Numbered from the stretch's first letter, positions 22,405 through 33,231 are shown. The stretch is 64,000 nucleotides of DNA from Symsagittifera roscoffensis (GCF_963678635.1 NC_087067.1:48591618-48655617), one strand, 5' to 3'. Notes: generated by a model not told the origin, from the sequence alone. Numbers and translations are program-made.

Positions 22405-24549
22405 AGATCATAATGAACCTCCATCTAGTCAACAGTCTGTTACTAACAGATGTAGTACATCTCGGAGTTTCGACCAAAATTTTGCACAGCACCCATCTGT
22501 GGAAGTTCCTTTAGGAACCCCCATCCGACCTATGCCCTATGCTGAACCTTGTACAATTATTACAGATGTTAATCATAATGACAATACTTACCACACATTG
22601 GAGACTCCGCAGCAAGTGTCTTCTCGAAGTGAAGGGTATTCAAACTTCATTAGCCCAATGCCAGTGGTGTACCCACACTTTGATCCCGCGTTTTTTCATA
22701 GAAATCAAATTGCCAGCCAGCCCACTGATCATCATGATGATTACACTGCCAATGGAACAGAACTCAGTCGTTTTTTTTCTCAATCTTCAGAATCAACTCC
22801 TTCAAACCAGCATTCATCAACAACTTTGTCATGGGAAATACCTCTGTTCACGCCGCAGTCGGCGACTGCCACTCAGGCTGGCAGTTCAAGTACAGAGCCT
22901 CCGACTGATTCTTCATCTGAGAATATGGCAAAACTAGTTATTCCAACGAACAATGACTCGCAAACCGAGGTAAGATTCCTTTTGCTGCTCAAACCGTGAA
23001 GAGTTGGAAACTTTCAGCTAATGTTTTTGTTCACTTTTGTAGTTCAACTAAAAGTTTTTGTTTTGAGTTTAGATAGCTGCAAAACTTGCACGCGTTCAAG
23101 AACAACTTGAAGCTGCTTTGTCCAAAGACGACCAAAATGAACATTGCGAGAGGCAAGAAATCAAAACACTTGTTAAAGAGCACTTGGATGCTTTCCAAGA
23201 ATCGGGTTTTTTAACCCATAAACAACGTGTTTCGTTATTTCAACTTGTGACAGCCTTCTTATACTGTTATGTCGTGCCATCAATGCTAGAAAAAACCATA
23301 AGCTGCATGTCTGTTCATGCAGTTGCACAAGCGTTTGTGGTATTGTCAGATGAGGACGATACTTGTATAACGGTTTCAATTGAACCAAGTGAAAGTGAGT
23401 CATCTTGAATTTCTTCCGTATAACTTTTTTTCAAAATTGTGAAACTGTTTGTTTAGTGTCTACTGAACGTTCGAATCACATTTTGCCGCGATGGCTCGTA
23501 CAGGGTTTGAAACTTTATCACACTGAAGTTCGACCACATTTCTTACCTCAGAGTGTCCCGGAAGAAAAGATTTCTTTCACCCGATCTTTCCCTGAGCAAC
23601 CAATCCAAGTCAAAACAGAACTTTTTTGTGAACTCCAGTGGAAACACCAAGTTTCGTGTGAATAGAATTGCCGCCACAGTTTCTGACATGGTACGTTTAA
23701 ACTTTTAACTTATAAGTCTGTGGAAGTTGAACTTCCTAATATGATTTGAACACAACGGGGAATTCGTTCTAGAAGGATCTGTTTAGATTTCTGCTCAAAT
23801 GCAGCCAGCTAAGCGACCCAAGACATTGCTCGATCGTCAAGTGGCAAAATTCATGCCTTTGTCAAAAGATCCTGCCTTTCAACTGGTGAAACACAAAACG
23901 CAGGAAATTCACAAGGTACTACTTTGATTTTCCAAGAATTTTTTTAATTTAAAAAATGTTTCGACTCGGAAACTTTCGGAAATTTTCGACTGTTTCAGCT
24001 GATTTGTACTTCACAGTTTTTTTATACAGTATCACAATTTATCAATTGGATGTATGAAACAATACGCTCACGTTTTTCCAGATTGTCAATCACACCTACA
24101 AAGATGTTGAAAAAGCTGTGCGATGTAGACAAGATCAACAAAGATACATTAGACAGACAATTAGAGCACAAGCTTTTGTGAAACAGTATCCAAACTTTGT
24201 TGTATCGGAGACGCGTGTGTCGGATTTTTTCCAGCGAAACAAATGGGAAACTCATCACGACCTAAAGAAAGTCATGTCCCAAATCGCCATGCTGCAGAAA
24301 GAGAAAAGCAAGCGACAACAAAAGCCGCTTTCTGATTCCAGTGGCATTAGTTATAAAGGCACTGGAAACTTTCTTTCATTGGAAGCACAAACGCTTCTGG
24401 CCCACAGATGTGATACGCAAGAATGGGTTGGCATTTGTGATGTTGTTTTCCCTACCTTCGGAAGAGGTAATCTTGCGTTTCTTGAAAACGTTGACGACAA
24501 GTTTCCAAAACTTTCAAAAATTTCCTTTTCAAAAAAATTTCTTTTTTGA
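22405..24549 (+). CDS. Element gene D: unknown protein (first exon not found)
   Basis: Exons seen are 22405-22969, 23073-23394, 23457 to about 23693, 23787-23915 and 24082-24549, about 570 residues. A small upstream exon with the start codon must exist, since 22405 is in phase 2. The N-terminal third is Ser/Thr/Gln/Pro-rich and probably disordered. After it come a coiled-coil-like ARVQEQLEAALSKDDQNE and a hydrophobic helix LFQLVTAFLYCYVV, then a basic helical region (VRCRQDQQRYIRQTIRAQAF, KSKRQQK). Exon 3 has a T6 run near 23623 where the frame must shift by one to reach a VNRIAATVSDM segment that joins exon 4 correctly. No family is recognised. The last exon may instead splice at 24468 (GAG|GTAATC), but no later exon is visible. 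Confidence 0.6.
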
Positions 24550-25424
24550 TTCAAACGTTATAGTTTAAAGTTTTAAAAAGTCATAAAGTTTTCAACCAAT
24601 ACAGTTTTTTGAATTCCATTGAAAAATGCCATATAACTCTGTTACATAATATAGAGTAAACTTTAAATGTTGAAGCTTTTTTACCTTAGAAACTTTTCAA
24701 GTTGTGTTACACCCATTCAATGGAAGTTCCATATATTTTATGTTCAACATCCTGTATGTTACATACGTGTAGTTACTACTAGTAGTAGTTCAAACATTTG
24801 CACCCACAACTTTTTTCATCGAAGTACATGTACAGTATTTCGGCACGCTCGAAATTACTAATTACTTAGTAACTAATTAGTTAGTAGTTATAACTAAGTT
24901 TGATCAAACGATTGTACCCACAACTTTTTTCATCGGAATACAGTATTTTAGCACGTATATTATAGTTGCAGTTATAATAACTTGTAGGACAAACTAAACA
25001 AAAAAGATGGAATAAAATTGCTTAAAAACTGTAAACTTCTGCCAGATTAATTCAAAAATATAAAAGTCTTGGATTCCATGCCATTTTTCTCACTGGATTC
25101 CAACGTCTTGGATTCCATGGTTATAGTGTATTGAATTTATCAACTATTTGTTTAGCAACTATTTGTTTAGTGGTTGAGTAAAAATGGCTCGGATTCCGGG
25201 ACCATGTCCTTGGATTCCGAATTCAAGTAATTGTTCGCTATACCATGGATTCCGGGATTTTGCCAATTTTCGGTGGTTTAATTGATTGTCCCGGATTCCG
25301 GGATTTTGCGTATATGCCTGTTTGTGCCGCCATGCGGGTATTTGAACGCGGAATCCATGGCATGTGCATGTAATATCATTTGAATTCGGAATCCATGTAC
25401 ACTAATAGTCAAATCTGACTATTG
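24550..25424. repeat. Right subterminal region with motif array
   Basis: No gene. ACAGTATTTCGGCACG-type motifs lie at about 24832 and 24943, each after CCCACAACTTTTTTCATCG. From 25070 about nine ATGGATTCCGG/CCGGAATCCAT variants in both orientations mirror the left subterminal array. Confidence 0.75.
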
Positions 25425-25445
25425 AAATAACACGGATTGGCGACG
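25425..25445 (-). repeat. Right terminal inverted repeat (21 bp)
   Basis: The + strand reads AAATAACACGGATTGGCGAC then G, the perfect reverse complement of the left end. The PLE-1 frame resumes a few bases later. Confidence 0.92.
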
Positions 25446-26945
25446 CAATGAACCCAATATTGGATTTTTTGAAGTTTAGGGTAGCCGAGAATGGTTTTTT
25501 TGGACGAAGCTGTGCATAGTTTTCAATAAAAACCACTAAAGACTGAAAAATAAAAGACAAATGAGGACAGGAAAAAGTATGAGGAGATTATAGTGAAACA
25601 ACGATCGCTGGTGCAAAAAAAACTGACGAACAGTGGTGGGCATCAGTTTTCCGTTTTGTGAGGCGTCAAGTTGAGGCACGCTTAAAGACAACAACAAAAA
25701 ACCAGAGAAAAAAATTAAAGAAACTGTCTGAGAGACAAGATAAACCTCCTGGGGTGAGAAATGAGGAATCAGTTAAAGTGCATGATAACGTTGAATTGGA
25801 TGGGTATATGAATTGCTGTCAATGATTACGAAGCATTCAATTAGAGAGAAATTTACCGAAGCGCAAATTTTGGCTGATATCAGCAATTTTTGCCCTCACA
25901 ATTGAAAAACCAAAAAAAAACATTTGATGAAACTTCTTGTAAAATAGAAGCCGCGGTAAAGGCACAAGCAAAAATTGTAATGGAAACCAAAGAAGACAAA
26001 GCCGTTGAAAAAACGAGGAAACAACTCAAAAATAATGGGATGCTGGCAGTGCCTTTTGAGAGGGGGTTGGTTTTTTGCATAATAAGGAAACAAACGTATG
26101 AAATAAAACTGAAGTTTTTGTCGCAATCTGCTCATTTTTTGAAAAAAAGGGCAACCAGTGATGAGCTGATACTGAAAATTGAGAAGAAACTGCACAAAGA
26201 ATTACTTGCCATGAACAAAAGAGACGAGATAACTGATCAAATTTTTTCAAAGATGAGGTCAACAGGGGGGAAATCTGCCCATTCGTACGGCTTAGCAAAG
26301 GTACACAAGGCTGAGACACCCCTACGACCAGTGCTATCACTTCCGGGTAGCTTGTATGAGAGTGTTAACAAAACGTTTGCAAATTTTTTAAACAATATCG
26401 ATGGAGCCAATATAGAAACAAATACTAAATATGCCAGAGAAATGATTGAAAACATTGCTCTAGATCAGGATGAAACCGTAATATCTCTTGATGTGAAAAG
26501 TTTATACATTAATGTTCTCCTGAAGGAAGTAATTGAAATTGCCTTACAGAAGCTGTACAGCCAGTTGTCTCCTCCTGAAAATCAAAGAGCAACCATGAAA
26601 AAGTTGTTGAATATGGCGGTCAGCAAAGTATATTTCAAGTGTAATGATTCATGGTATGTGCAAGTTGATGGTCTAGCAATGGGATCTTCCCTCGCTGTTT
26701 TTCTTGCCAACTATGGCTGAAAGAATACGAGCTTACTCTAAAACAAAAAAAAACGGCGGGAACTGGTAAATCCTGTTCAGCAATGCAGTCTTACAGGAAA
26801 TGGCACAGGTGCTAGTTGAAAAATTATAGATAGGTTGAACAACCAAACAAAACTGTTAACACTAGAGGCAATAGGCATCAGGAAAAAGAATTTGGGCTTG
26901 AACACGCGCAACGAATTTAGGAGCAGGGCGTTAACACTGAACATT
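25446..26945 (+). pseudogene. Penelope-like element PLE-1, 3' half, internally deleted
   Basis: The frame resumes the PLE-1 ORF2 (ILDFLKFRVAENG, where PLE-2 has PDFCVPDNG), then EQWWASVFRFV and KLKKLSERQDK, parallel to PLE-2. The open frame 25890-26720 holds the RT core: YGLAKVHKAETPLRPVLSLP, VISLDVKSLY (first catalytic Asp) and DGLAMGSSLAV. The YxDD block, thumb and most of the GIY-YIG endonuclease are missing; the frame then jumps to the extreme C-terminus (KLLTLEAIGI, LNTRNEFRSR) at 26845-26935. It is a dead copy, interrupted at 9344/25446 by the 16-kb element. Confidence 0.85.
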
Positions 26946-26949
26946 TAGT

Positions 26950-27782
26950 CCCAAAATATTTTTGGTGTTTTAGTTAAAACGTACATATATAAATCGAAAT
27001 TTTGACACAGAAGTTTCCAGACAAAAAATTTGAGAATCTTTTTTTTTAAAGCTTAAGAGTAAATAAACTTAAATTGAAATTTTAGAAGTCACTTTTAGAA
27101 GAAAAAACTTGTTCATAGAATGGTCAAAAGATAACAAAAGTACGTCATTCCCATTGCAAAATAATGAGCCTGCTTATTGTTTTTGCCTGGTGTTAAGTTA
27201 GGAGTTTTTTATTTTGTAAGAAAAGATATGGTAGAAACCGTTCGGCTTTTTTCTGTCGGCTTAACTTCCTTAAATTTTCAGTCTGTAAAATTTGTTGGTT
27301 GCTAAACGATTGATCTCTAACCAGAGATGTTTCAAAAACCTATAGTTCCCTTTTTTAAAGCCACCGTTGTACAGTTAAAAAATCTGAAAAACTGATCCAG
27401 ATTTGAATTTTTTCAAATTTTTTAAAATATTTTTTAAGCTTTTTATTTCGTCTATGAAAACAAATTCAAATTCAATCAACAACTCGAGCTAACACATAAG
27501 AGGTAGCACATAAGCGTGGAACGACAAAAGCTATGGGTTCAAATCAAGTCAGGTTTTGTTTCAAATTGGAACTTGTCTGCCTTTTCGTGAATTCGTCCGC
27601 CATTTCAACGGTTTGTTTTCGGCTGAGTTTCCGTAGCAAGAACTTTTTTTTGAGTTTGATTATTCAGCTTTTTTCTATTTTTCTGAAAGTCATCTGTGAA
27701 ATTAATTGAGTTTTATTTTTTTTTCGAGTCATTTAAAGCATTTTTATCAAAAAATTATTTAAAAAATAGTACAAAATTAAAA
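26950..27782. other. Noncoding spacer between two opposing PLEs
   Basis: AT-rich with no gene. A box-B-like GGGTTCAAATC near 27537, after AGGTAGCACATAAGCG, hints at a decayed tRNA-derived sequence, but box A does not fit well. Confidence 0.4.
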
Positions 27783-28110
27783 AAAAATTTAAAATGTTAA
27801 TTCAAACGTTTTCGCACATTCTGTGCATCATCAGGATTAAAACTTTTTTTACAATATTTACAAAATGATCAAGGATCTGAAAAATGAGAAACGTGTCTAA
27901 AAAGGCTCTAAAACTTTTTAACCAATCAAATTTTAACAACTGTAATTACATAATATAATTACGTAATCATGAATAACCTTTTCCTGTAAATTTCTGAGAT
28001 TTTATATTTTTTGTTCTTTCTGGTTATAAAACGTCGATTTGGGAACATTTTTGATTCTGTTTGTCAGTTTTTTAACTTTTAGCCATGTTATACATCGACT
28101 ATAATTTTAG
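27783..28110 (-). repeat. PLE-2 3' terminal repeat (pLTR)
   Basis: About 90% or more identical to 31593-31912, for example TTCAAACGTTTTCGCACATT and TAATATAATTACGTAATCAT in both. It holds a candidate hammerhead core on the - strand. Confidence 0.88.
27796..27843 (-). ncRNA. Candidate hammerhead ribozyme, 3' copy
   Basis: Read on the - strand: GTTTTAATC, CTGATGA, a stem GCACA-GAA-TGTGC, GAAA, a very short loop ACGTTT, then GAATTAAC. CTGATGA and GAAA are the conserved hammerhead core. The last segment pairs with the first (bulged helix I), placing the cleavage site just before GAATTAAC. Tiny helix III loops and pLTR location are both known for PLE hammerheads. One unpaired T follows CTGATGA, a deviation from the consensus. 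Confidence 0.6.
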
Positions 28111-28116
28111 TGTTAA

Positions 28117-30500
28117 TTACCGGCTCCTGAATTCATCGCGTGTGTTGATCTTCGGCCTCTCCCTCCAAATATGCAAAGCCTCTAGTGTCAGTAGCTTATG
28201 AGTGTTGGCTGTTTGGTCAATAATCTCTGACTTCAGCTCAGCAGTACCGCCTACCTCCTTATTACATTCTAACAAGTGTTGTCCTAGTGGGGAGTCCCCT
28301 TTGCGGTGTTCATTGATCCTCGTGGCTAAATGTCGGACTGTCTGACCGACATAGGTGGAGTTACATCCACTACACGTAAGCTTGTACACCACTTTGGATC
28401 TCAGTTCACGAGCAAAGGAAGTTTTGAGGGATGGCAAGCATGTTTTCAATTTTCTTGTTGTAAAAATTATTTGTGCCCCGGATATTAGCCGAACCTTTGC
28501 AGCTAACAGTTGAGATGGATTGCCTCGATATTGCATTGTAAGAAGGGGTGGTGAGTCTTTCAACCAATTATCATTTCTCGGTTCTGATGCTTTCACCTCT
28601 AAATTTTTCTTTCCCTCAATGATCTTAATAAAACTTTCAAACACTACCCTGTCAGACCAATTTTTTGGAAATTGATTTTCAATCCATTGTTTCCGATTTT
28701 TTTTCCAATGCCTGGTCAAAATACTCCCATGATGAGGTACTTCTGAAAACCCTATGAACCGTCCCTTCAATAACGTTTCTTTTGTACTGCAAAGGTGCGC
28801 AGCCTCTCAAATTTAGAATGGTGCCGGTATCAGTGGGTTTTTGGTACCAACCACATGTGACCTTTTTTACTGAATCCACGTTGACATTTAAGTCCAAAAA
28901 GGCCAAATTACCGTTACTATCGAGTTCTTCTATGTTGAACTGCAAGTTTGGATGCTACTTATTGGCAGCCTCGAGAACTACCCCAGGATCGCCCTTGGTC
29001 GTTCTAACTATGTCGTCCACATATCTTAGAAAAACTTTAACACCATTCACAGTCCGATCTGCTTGCTGTTGTTTTTTGCAAGTCATGCAATACCATACTG
29101 TTTCATGTCTGCAAATTCGGATTACAAAATGTTACCCAACTCTAAGTGGTACCAATTCAAACAAGCTTCGCATTCTACTCATTTTGTCCGATATGTCACC
29201 TTTTTTTGACATCTAGGGCACACTTCCTTGTTACCCTCACTTAGCACAGTCAATTTTGGTACTTCTTTCTTTAATGCAGGTTCGTATTCTTTGAGCCACA
29301 AATTAGCCATTTTTACTGCAAGGGAGGCGCCCATTGCTAAACTGTCTTTTTGGACATACCACAAACCATTGCATTTGAAGTGTACCTTACTCACTGCCAA
29401 ATTCAGTAGTTTTTTCATAGTCTTGCGAGATTTTTCCGGAGGGCTGACCTGCTCATATAATCTCCTCGGGGCTATTTCAACTGCTTACTTGAGCGAGACA
29501 TTAGTGTACAAACTCTTTACATCAAGGGAGATTATAGTATCTTCAGAGTCCAACTCGGTTTTCTCCAAGATCTCCCTGGCCATTTGAGTGTTCGTTTCTA
29601 TGTTTGCCTCCTATATTTCATCGAAGTACTTTGCCAATGTTTTATTTAGATTGTAATATGAGCTACCAGGTAAGAAAAGGACGGGACGAAGTGGTGTGCC
29701 TTGTTTGTGTACTTTTGCTAATCCATACAGTCTAGCCGGCTGCGCTCCCGTTGATCTCAACCTATTATACATCCCTTCGCTAATCTCGTCCTTCTTTTTC
29801 ATGGCCAGTAAATCTTTGTTTATGTCTTTTTCAATTTTCATAATCACACTGTCTGTCAGATTCTTCCTCTCACTAAATTGTTCTGCCTGTAATAAGTCTT
29901 TCAGTTTTTTCTCATATGTCTCCTTTTTCATTACACAAAAACCACCCCCTTATTAAATGGCACTGCCAGAAGACTGTTCTCCTTCAAATACTTGCTGGCT
30001 TTTTCAATACCTTTGTCAGAGGGGGTCTGTTTCACATTCTTAGCATATCTCTTTGCAGCTGCTTCAATCTCACATATTTTTTCTCCGGGTATTCTATTTA
30101 ACTTCAGTTCAGACAAAAAACAATCAATGTCAGCAAGGAAGTGAATTTCAATGAATTTGTCTCTTACCGGATGTTTTGGTCCAAAACTTAAGACTTCCCG
30201 CACCCAAAGCGGCAAAATCACTGCATCTAAAATTCTAACTGCCCTTTCATCCAAGTTTTATAATGGTCTATCCTGTCTTTCCGGAAATTTTTCAAGCTTT
30301 CTCTTGTGTCGGCTTGTCAGGCTTTTGACACTACACCTTGCTTGCCGGTTCAGATGTAATATTACCGAAGGCCACAACTTCTCATCTATACACCTTCTCA
30401 CTACCTCTCTTGCTTTTACTAGATTACCCGATGCCTTGGCCCTATCCGCATTTGTTTGGCTTAGCTCAGATCCCAAGAGTCTCAGTTGGAAGCTGTACAC
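28117..30500 (-). pseudogene. PLE-2 ORF2: reverse transcriptase and GIY-YIG endonuclease, frame-broken
   Basis: Domains in order on the - strand: an N-terminal helical region (30500-29931, ERQDRPL, KICEIEAAAKRYAKN), RT fingers/palm (YGLAKVHKQGTPLRPVLFLP near 29690, IISLDVKSLY with catalytic Asp near 29530), DSLAMGASLAV, FLRYVDDIV with the catalytic YVDD near 29015, then FLDLNV. The C-terminus has KVVYKLTCSGCNSTYVGQTV with Arg (LATRINEH) and Glu (LLTLEALHIW): the GIY-YIG-type nuclease with the Cys pair typical of Penelope elements. At least three in-frame stops and several frame shifts break it. Telomerase-related RTs of this kind prime at chromosomal nicks (family knowledge). Confidence 0.85.
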
Positions 30501-30785
30501 CGCTTGATCCGAAAAAGAACACCGTTATCAGGCACGCAAAAGTCTGGTATAATGTCGTTATCGAGACATTTTCTCAGAAATTTAATTCTCTGGAAACTGC
30601 TATTAAAGTTATTAAAATGTTTTAAATAATCTAATACAAGTTTCCAAGTGAGTTTTGTTTTCAGGATCATTCTAAGGAGTGGTGGTGGCAGCAAAATTGC
30701 GGTCATCTGTTCTTTGCAGGTCACGAGCACTTAAACTCATGTGGCACTCAGCATAGAAAAAACAGCCACAACAAAATCTTACCCC

Positions 30786-31421
30786 TTATTGGTCGTTCGG
30801 TTCCGGCTGGAGGTCGCCAGCCACCACCTCCGCTCTCCGCGACTTTGCCCTGCGGCGTCCCTGCGATGGTTTCTTGGTCTGGTCCCGTATCCTTGAGAAA
30901 ATGCCTGGCAGGTGGTCTCGATGGGACAGCACCACACGTAGTGACTTCAATTCCAATTCACTTGACTGGTGCAGTTGAAGATACTCTCTGAGGACCGCAG
31001 GATTCTGTCTCTTCCTTCTAGTGATAAGGCTACCAGTTGTTTTTATGACGATTATCTCTGTCTTCCGCAGATCCTCAAAAATATCGGGAGTGCCCCTTCT
31101 CCTGCAGTAGACAATGCCACTAATTTGTCTTCGCTTTGATTGTAAATACGCTAGTAGTTCGTCAAGTGGGCAGGGCATATAGTTGTTCGTGCGATGTGAG
31201 GATATGCTGTTGTTCAGCACGTCGTGCCAGATAATAATCTGCTTAATGGCCAGAGGTTGCAGTTCCAAAAACACTCGTAAATCCTTCCCCCTGTTCAGGG
31301 TATTGGGGTTCAAAGAAAGGCCGGGGACTGCGTAGAGCTTCCGCATCGTCTCTCTCCGTTCCTCCTGCTCAATTTTTTTCAGGCTGTGATTAAGGGAGCT
31401 GGCAGCTACAATCATCGCCAT
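30786..31421 (-). CDS. PLE-2 ORF1, unknown function
   Basis: A 211-residue open frame upstream of the RT ORF in PLE-2. It contains the block IIIWHDVLNNSISSHRTNNY, then LLAYLQSKRRQISGIVYCRR and a basic C-terminus (GRRRAKSRRAEV). A diverged copy of the same ORF lies in the 5' half of PLE-1, so it belongs to this PLE family and is not a host gene. The alternation of a Leu/Ile-rich strand before WHD..N and the later IVYCR..GT strand suggests a small alpha/beta domain. The basic tail may bind nucleic acid (inference). Confidence 0.65.
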   Translation of the reverse strand: MAMIVAASSLNHSLKKIEQEERRETMRKLYAVPGLSLNPNTLNRGKDLRVFLELQPLAIKQIIIWHDVLNNSISSHRTNNYMPCPLDELLAYLQSKRRQISGIVYCRRRGTPDIFEDLRKTEIIVIKTTGSLITRRKRQNPAVLREYLQLHQSSELELKSLRVVLSHRDHLPGIFSRIRDQTKKPSQGRRRAKSRRAEVVAGDLQPEPNDQ

Positions 31422-31592
31422 TTTAACTCAAACACTACTGACATTATGAACAAAAAAGTGGTAATAAAATTCTGTACAAATAGAGAAAAAATATATATTT
31501 TTTGAACTAATGACTGTTTTCCTTAAAACAATACAACAGTTTGCTTATAGTTTATCGCTAAAAAGGGTTAGAATATAACAAAAATGGCTATA

Positions 31593-31912
31593 AGAAATTT
31601 AAAGTGTTAATTCAAACGTTTTCGCACATTCTGTGCATCATCAGGATTAAAATTTTTTTACAATATTTACAAAACGATCAAAGGTCTGAAAAATGAGAAA
31701 CGGGTCTAAAAAGGCTCTAAAACTTTTTAACCAATCAAACTTGAACAACTGTAATTACATAATATAATTACGTAATCATGAATAACTTTTTCCTGTAAAT
31801 TTCTGAGAATTTTTAGTTTTTTGTTCGCTATAAAATTTCAATTTGGGAACGTTTTTGATTCTGACATGTCAGTTTTTTAATTTTAGCCATGTTATACGTA
31901 GACTATAATTTT
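31593..31912 (-). repeat. PLE-2 5' terminal repeat (pLTR)
   Basis: Direct copy of 27783-28110 at a constant offset of 3810 bp over the first part. It lies upstream of ORF1 on the - strand. Confidence 0.88.
31606..31653 (-). ncRNA. Candidate hammerhead ribozyme, 5' copy
   Basis: Same core (CTGATGA, GCACA/TGTGC stem, GAAA) as the 3' copy in the matching place of the other terminal repeat. One helix I base differs at the 5' end. Confidence 0.6.
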
Positions 31913-33231
31913 AAGTTAGTACAAATTTATTTTGAAATTTTTCAACTTTTTTCGCTTCATCAGTCGAAAAGCAAGAATTATTGCGCATAAAATTTATTTT
32001 TTCTTGCATTTTTTTTTAAACGTAATCAGAAGGTCAAAACTATCATAGTAATCGAGGTAACAGTCAGGAGTCCGTTCATCACGTATTCCGACAAAATCCT
32101 TGGAATTTTCTAGATATGGAAGTGATAATGATAACAGAAGATGTCAAGTGTTGATGTCCTTACAATTAGCTTTAAATTCACACTGTTCCTTGCAATTAGA
32201 TTTGATGTGTTGTTATCACCAGTTAGAAATTAATCCGATGCAAATTTAACGTTCAGTTGTCTCCTGTGACAGGCTTTTGCAAAAAAAAATCTGTTTCAGT
32301 CAAATTGAAACAACATTACAAAAATAGTGGTACGTTAAGTTCTTTTTCGACACTATCACATTTTCTCAACACAGAAAAAATAATATTTAACTTAGCGGCT
32401 GTTTAATATTTTAGTGTGCTAGTCAAATTTTCTGTTGAATTATTGTCGACTGCAACTCTGTTGGTTTAGTTCACGAGTTTTGTCTGGCATTCATTACTGG
32501 AAAATCACTCATGTAGAGCACTTGTTTGAGGCAATCTTTTAAAGCACAATATAAATAGTTTAGTTCTGTTGATTGTCAGCTTATTGGCTGTCGGTTGTTT
32601 TTTTTGTGGTTTTTTTAACCGTATGTGTTCTGAGAGTAACGAACGTTCAATTATATAAGAACATAAGACAAATTACTTAAGCACTAAAATAAGCTTTGCG
32701 CTCCTGAGGAGCTCTATACTATGTGTAAGGGGGTGCAGATCGCTGCGCAAAGTTCAATTTATTGACAACTCCATTAGCGCTATTGTAGAGGAAGGACAAC
32801 TAAGATATATTAACGTTACGACGATGCATTTAATGCTGATTTATGGCTTCATTGATAAATTGATACAGTTTGCTGATATATACGCATTTCATAACGCTGG
32901 TATGGCCCTATCCAGCTTGTGCACTTACCGTAACTAAACGGAAGGGCCTCTTTTGTAATTTAGTTTTTTAAAAATATATAAAGATCAATTTATCTCTGGC
33001 TCTTTATTTGAGAATGCTCAAGATCAATTTCTCAAGCATCTCTTTAAACTAAAGAAATTTAACCATGAAAACTTTCCTTTATCTTATTGTTAGATCCTTT
33101 TCCCATTTTTTCTTCGCGCGAAGTCTTGTTTGCTACTTACTAAGCGTCATGTTGCTTTGATCAAGAGTGATGCGAAGCTCTGCTTCGTTTGTTTGTAAAA
33201 TTATGAATTTAAGAGTGAAAAAAAACATGTA
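31913..33231. other. Intergenic, no gene seen
   Basis: AT-rich sequence without a coding-like frame, RNA gene or strong repeat, between PLE-2 and the palindromic element. Confidence 0.5.

Larger units (their letters stand above)
9345..25445. mobile_element. 16.1-kb multi-gene DNA transposon inserted in PLE-1
   Basis: The segment starts CGTCGCCAATCCGTGTTATT and ends with its exact reverse complement (21 bp perfect). The retroelement ORF broken at the left end continues at the right end, which shows an insertion. Inside are four spliced genes: A and B on +, C on -, D on +. Two short motifs (GGATTCCGG and ACAGGATTTTGGCACG, with variants) recur in both subterminal regions and in the introns and spacers but not outside. 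No polymerase, integrase or tyrosine recombinase is seen, which argues against Polinton/Maverick or Crypton. The target duplication is unclear: only a CG dinucleotide, itself part of the TIR, flanks the core. Superfamily unknown. Confidence 0.9.
27783..31912 (-). mobile_element. Penelope-like element PLE-2, near full length
   Basis: Two direct repeats of about 320 bp (27783-28110 and 31593-31912) flank a - strand unit with an upstream ORF1 and an ORF2 of PLE type: an RT followed by a C-terminal GIY-YIG-like endonuclease. Terminal LTR-like repeats and this domain order are established PLE hallmarks. The coding region has several frame changes and a few in-frame stops, so the copy is inactive but recent enough that all domains can be read. 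Confidence 0.88.

Noticed and set aside
9345-25445. Interpretation of the 16-kb element as a Polinton/Maverick or a tyrosine-recombinase element
   Set aside because: No protein-primed DNA polymerase, retroviral-type integrase, packaging ATPase, capsid or R..H..R..Y recombinase motif was found in any frame; the TIR is only 21 bp.
25896-26455. Three - strand frames of 72-104 codons
   Set aside because: Antisense to the well-supported RT core of PLE-1.
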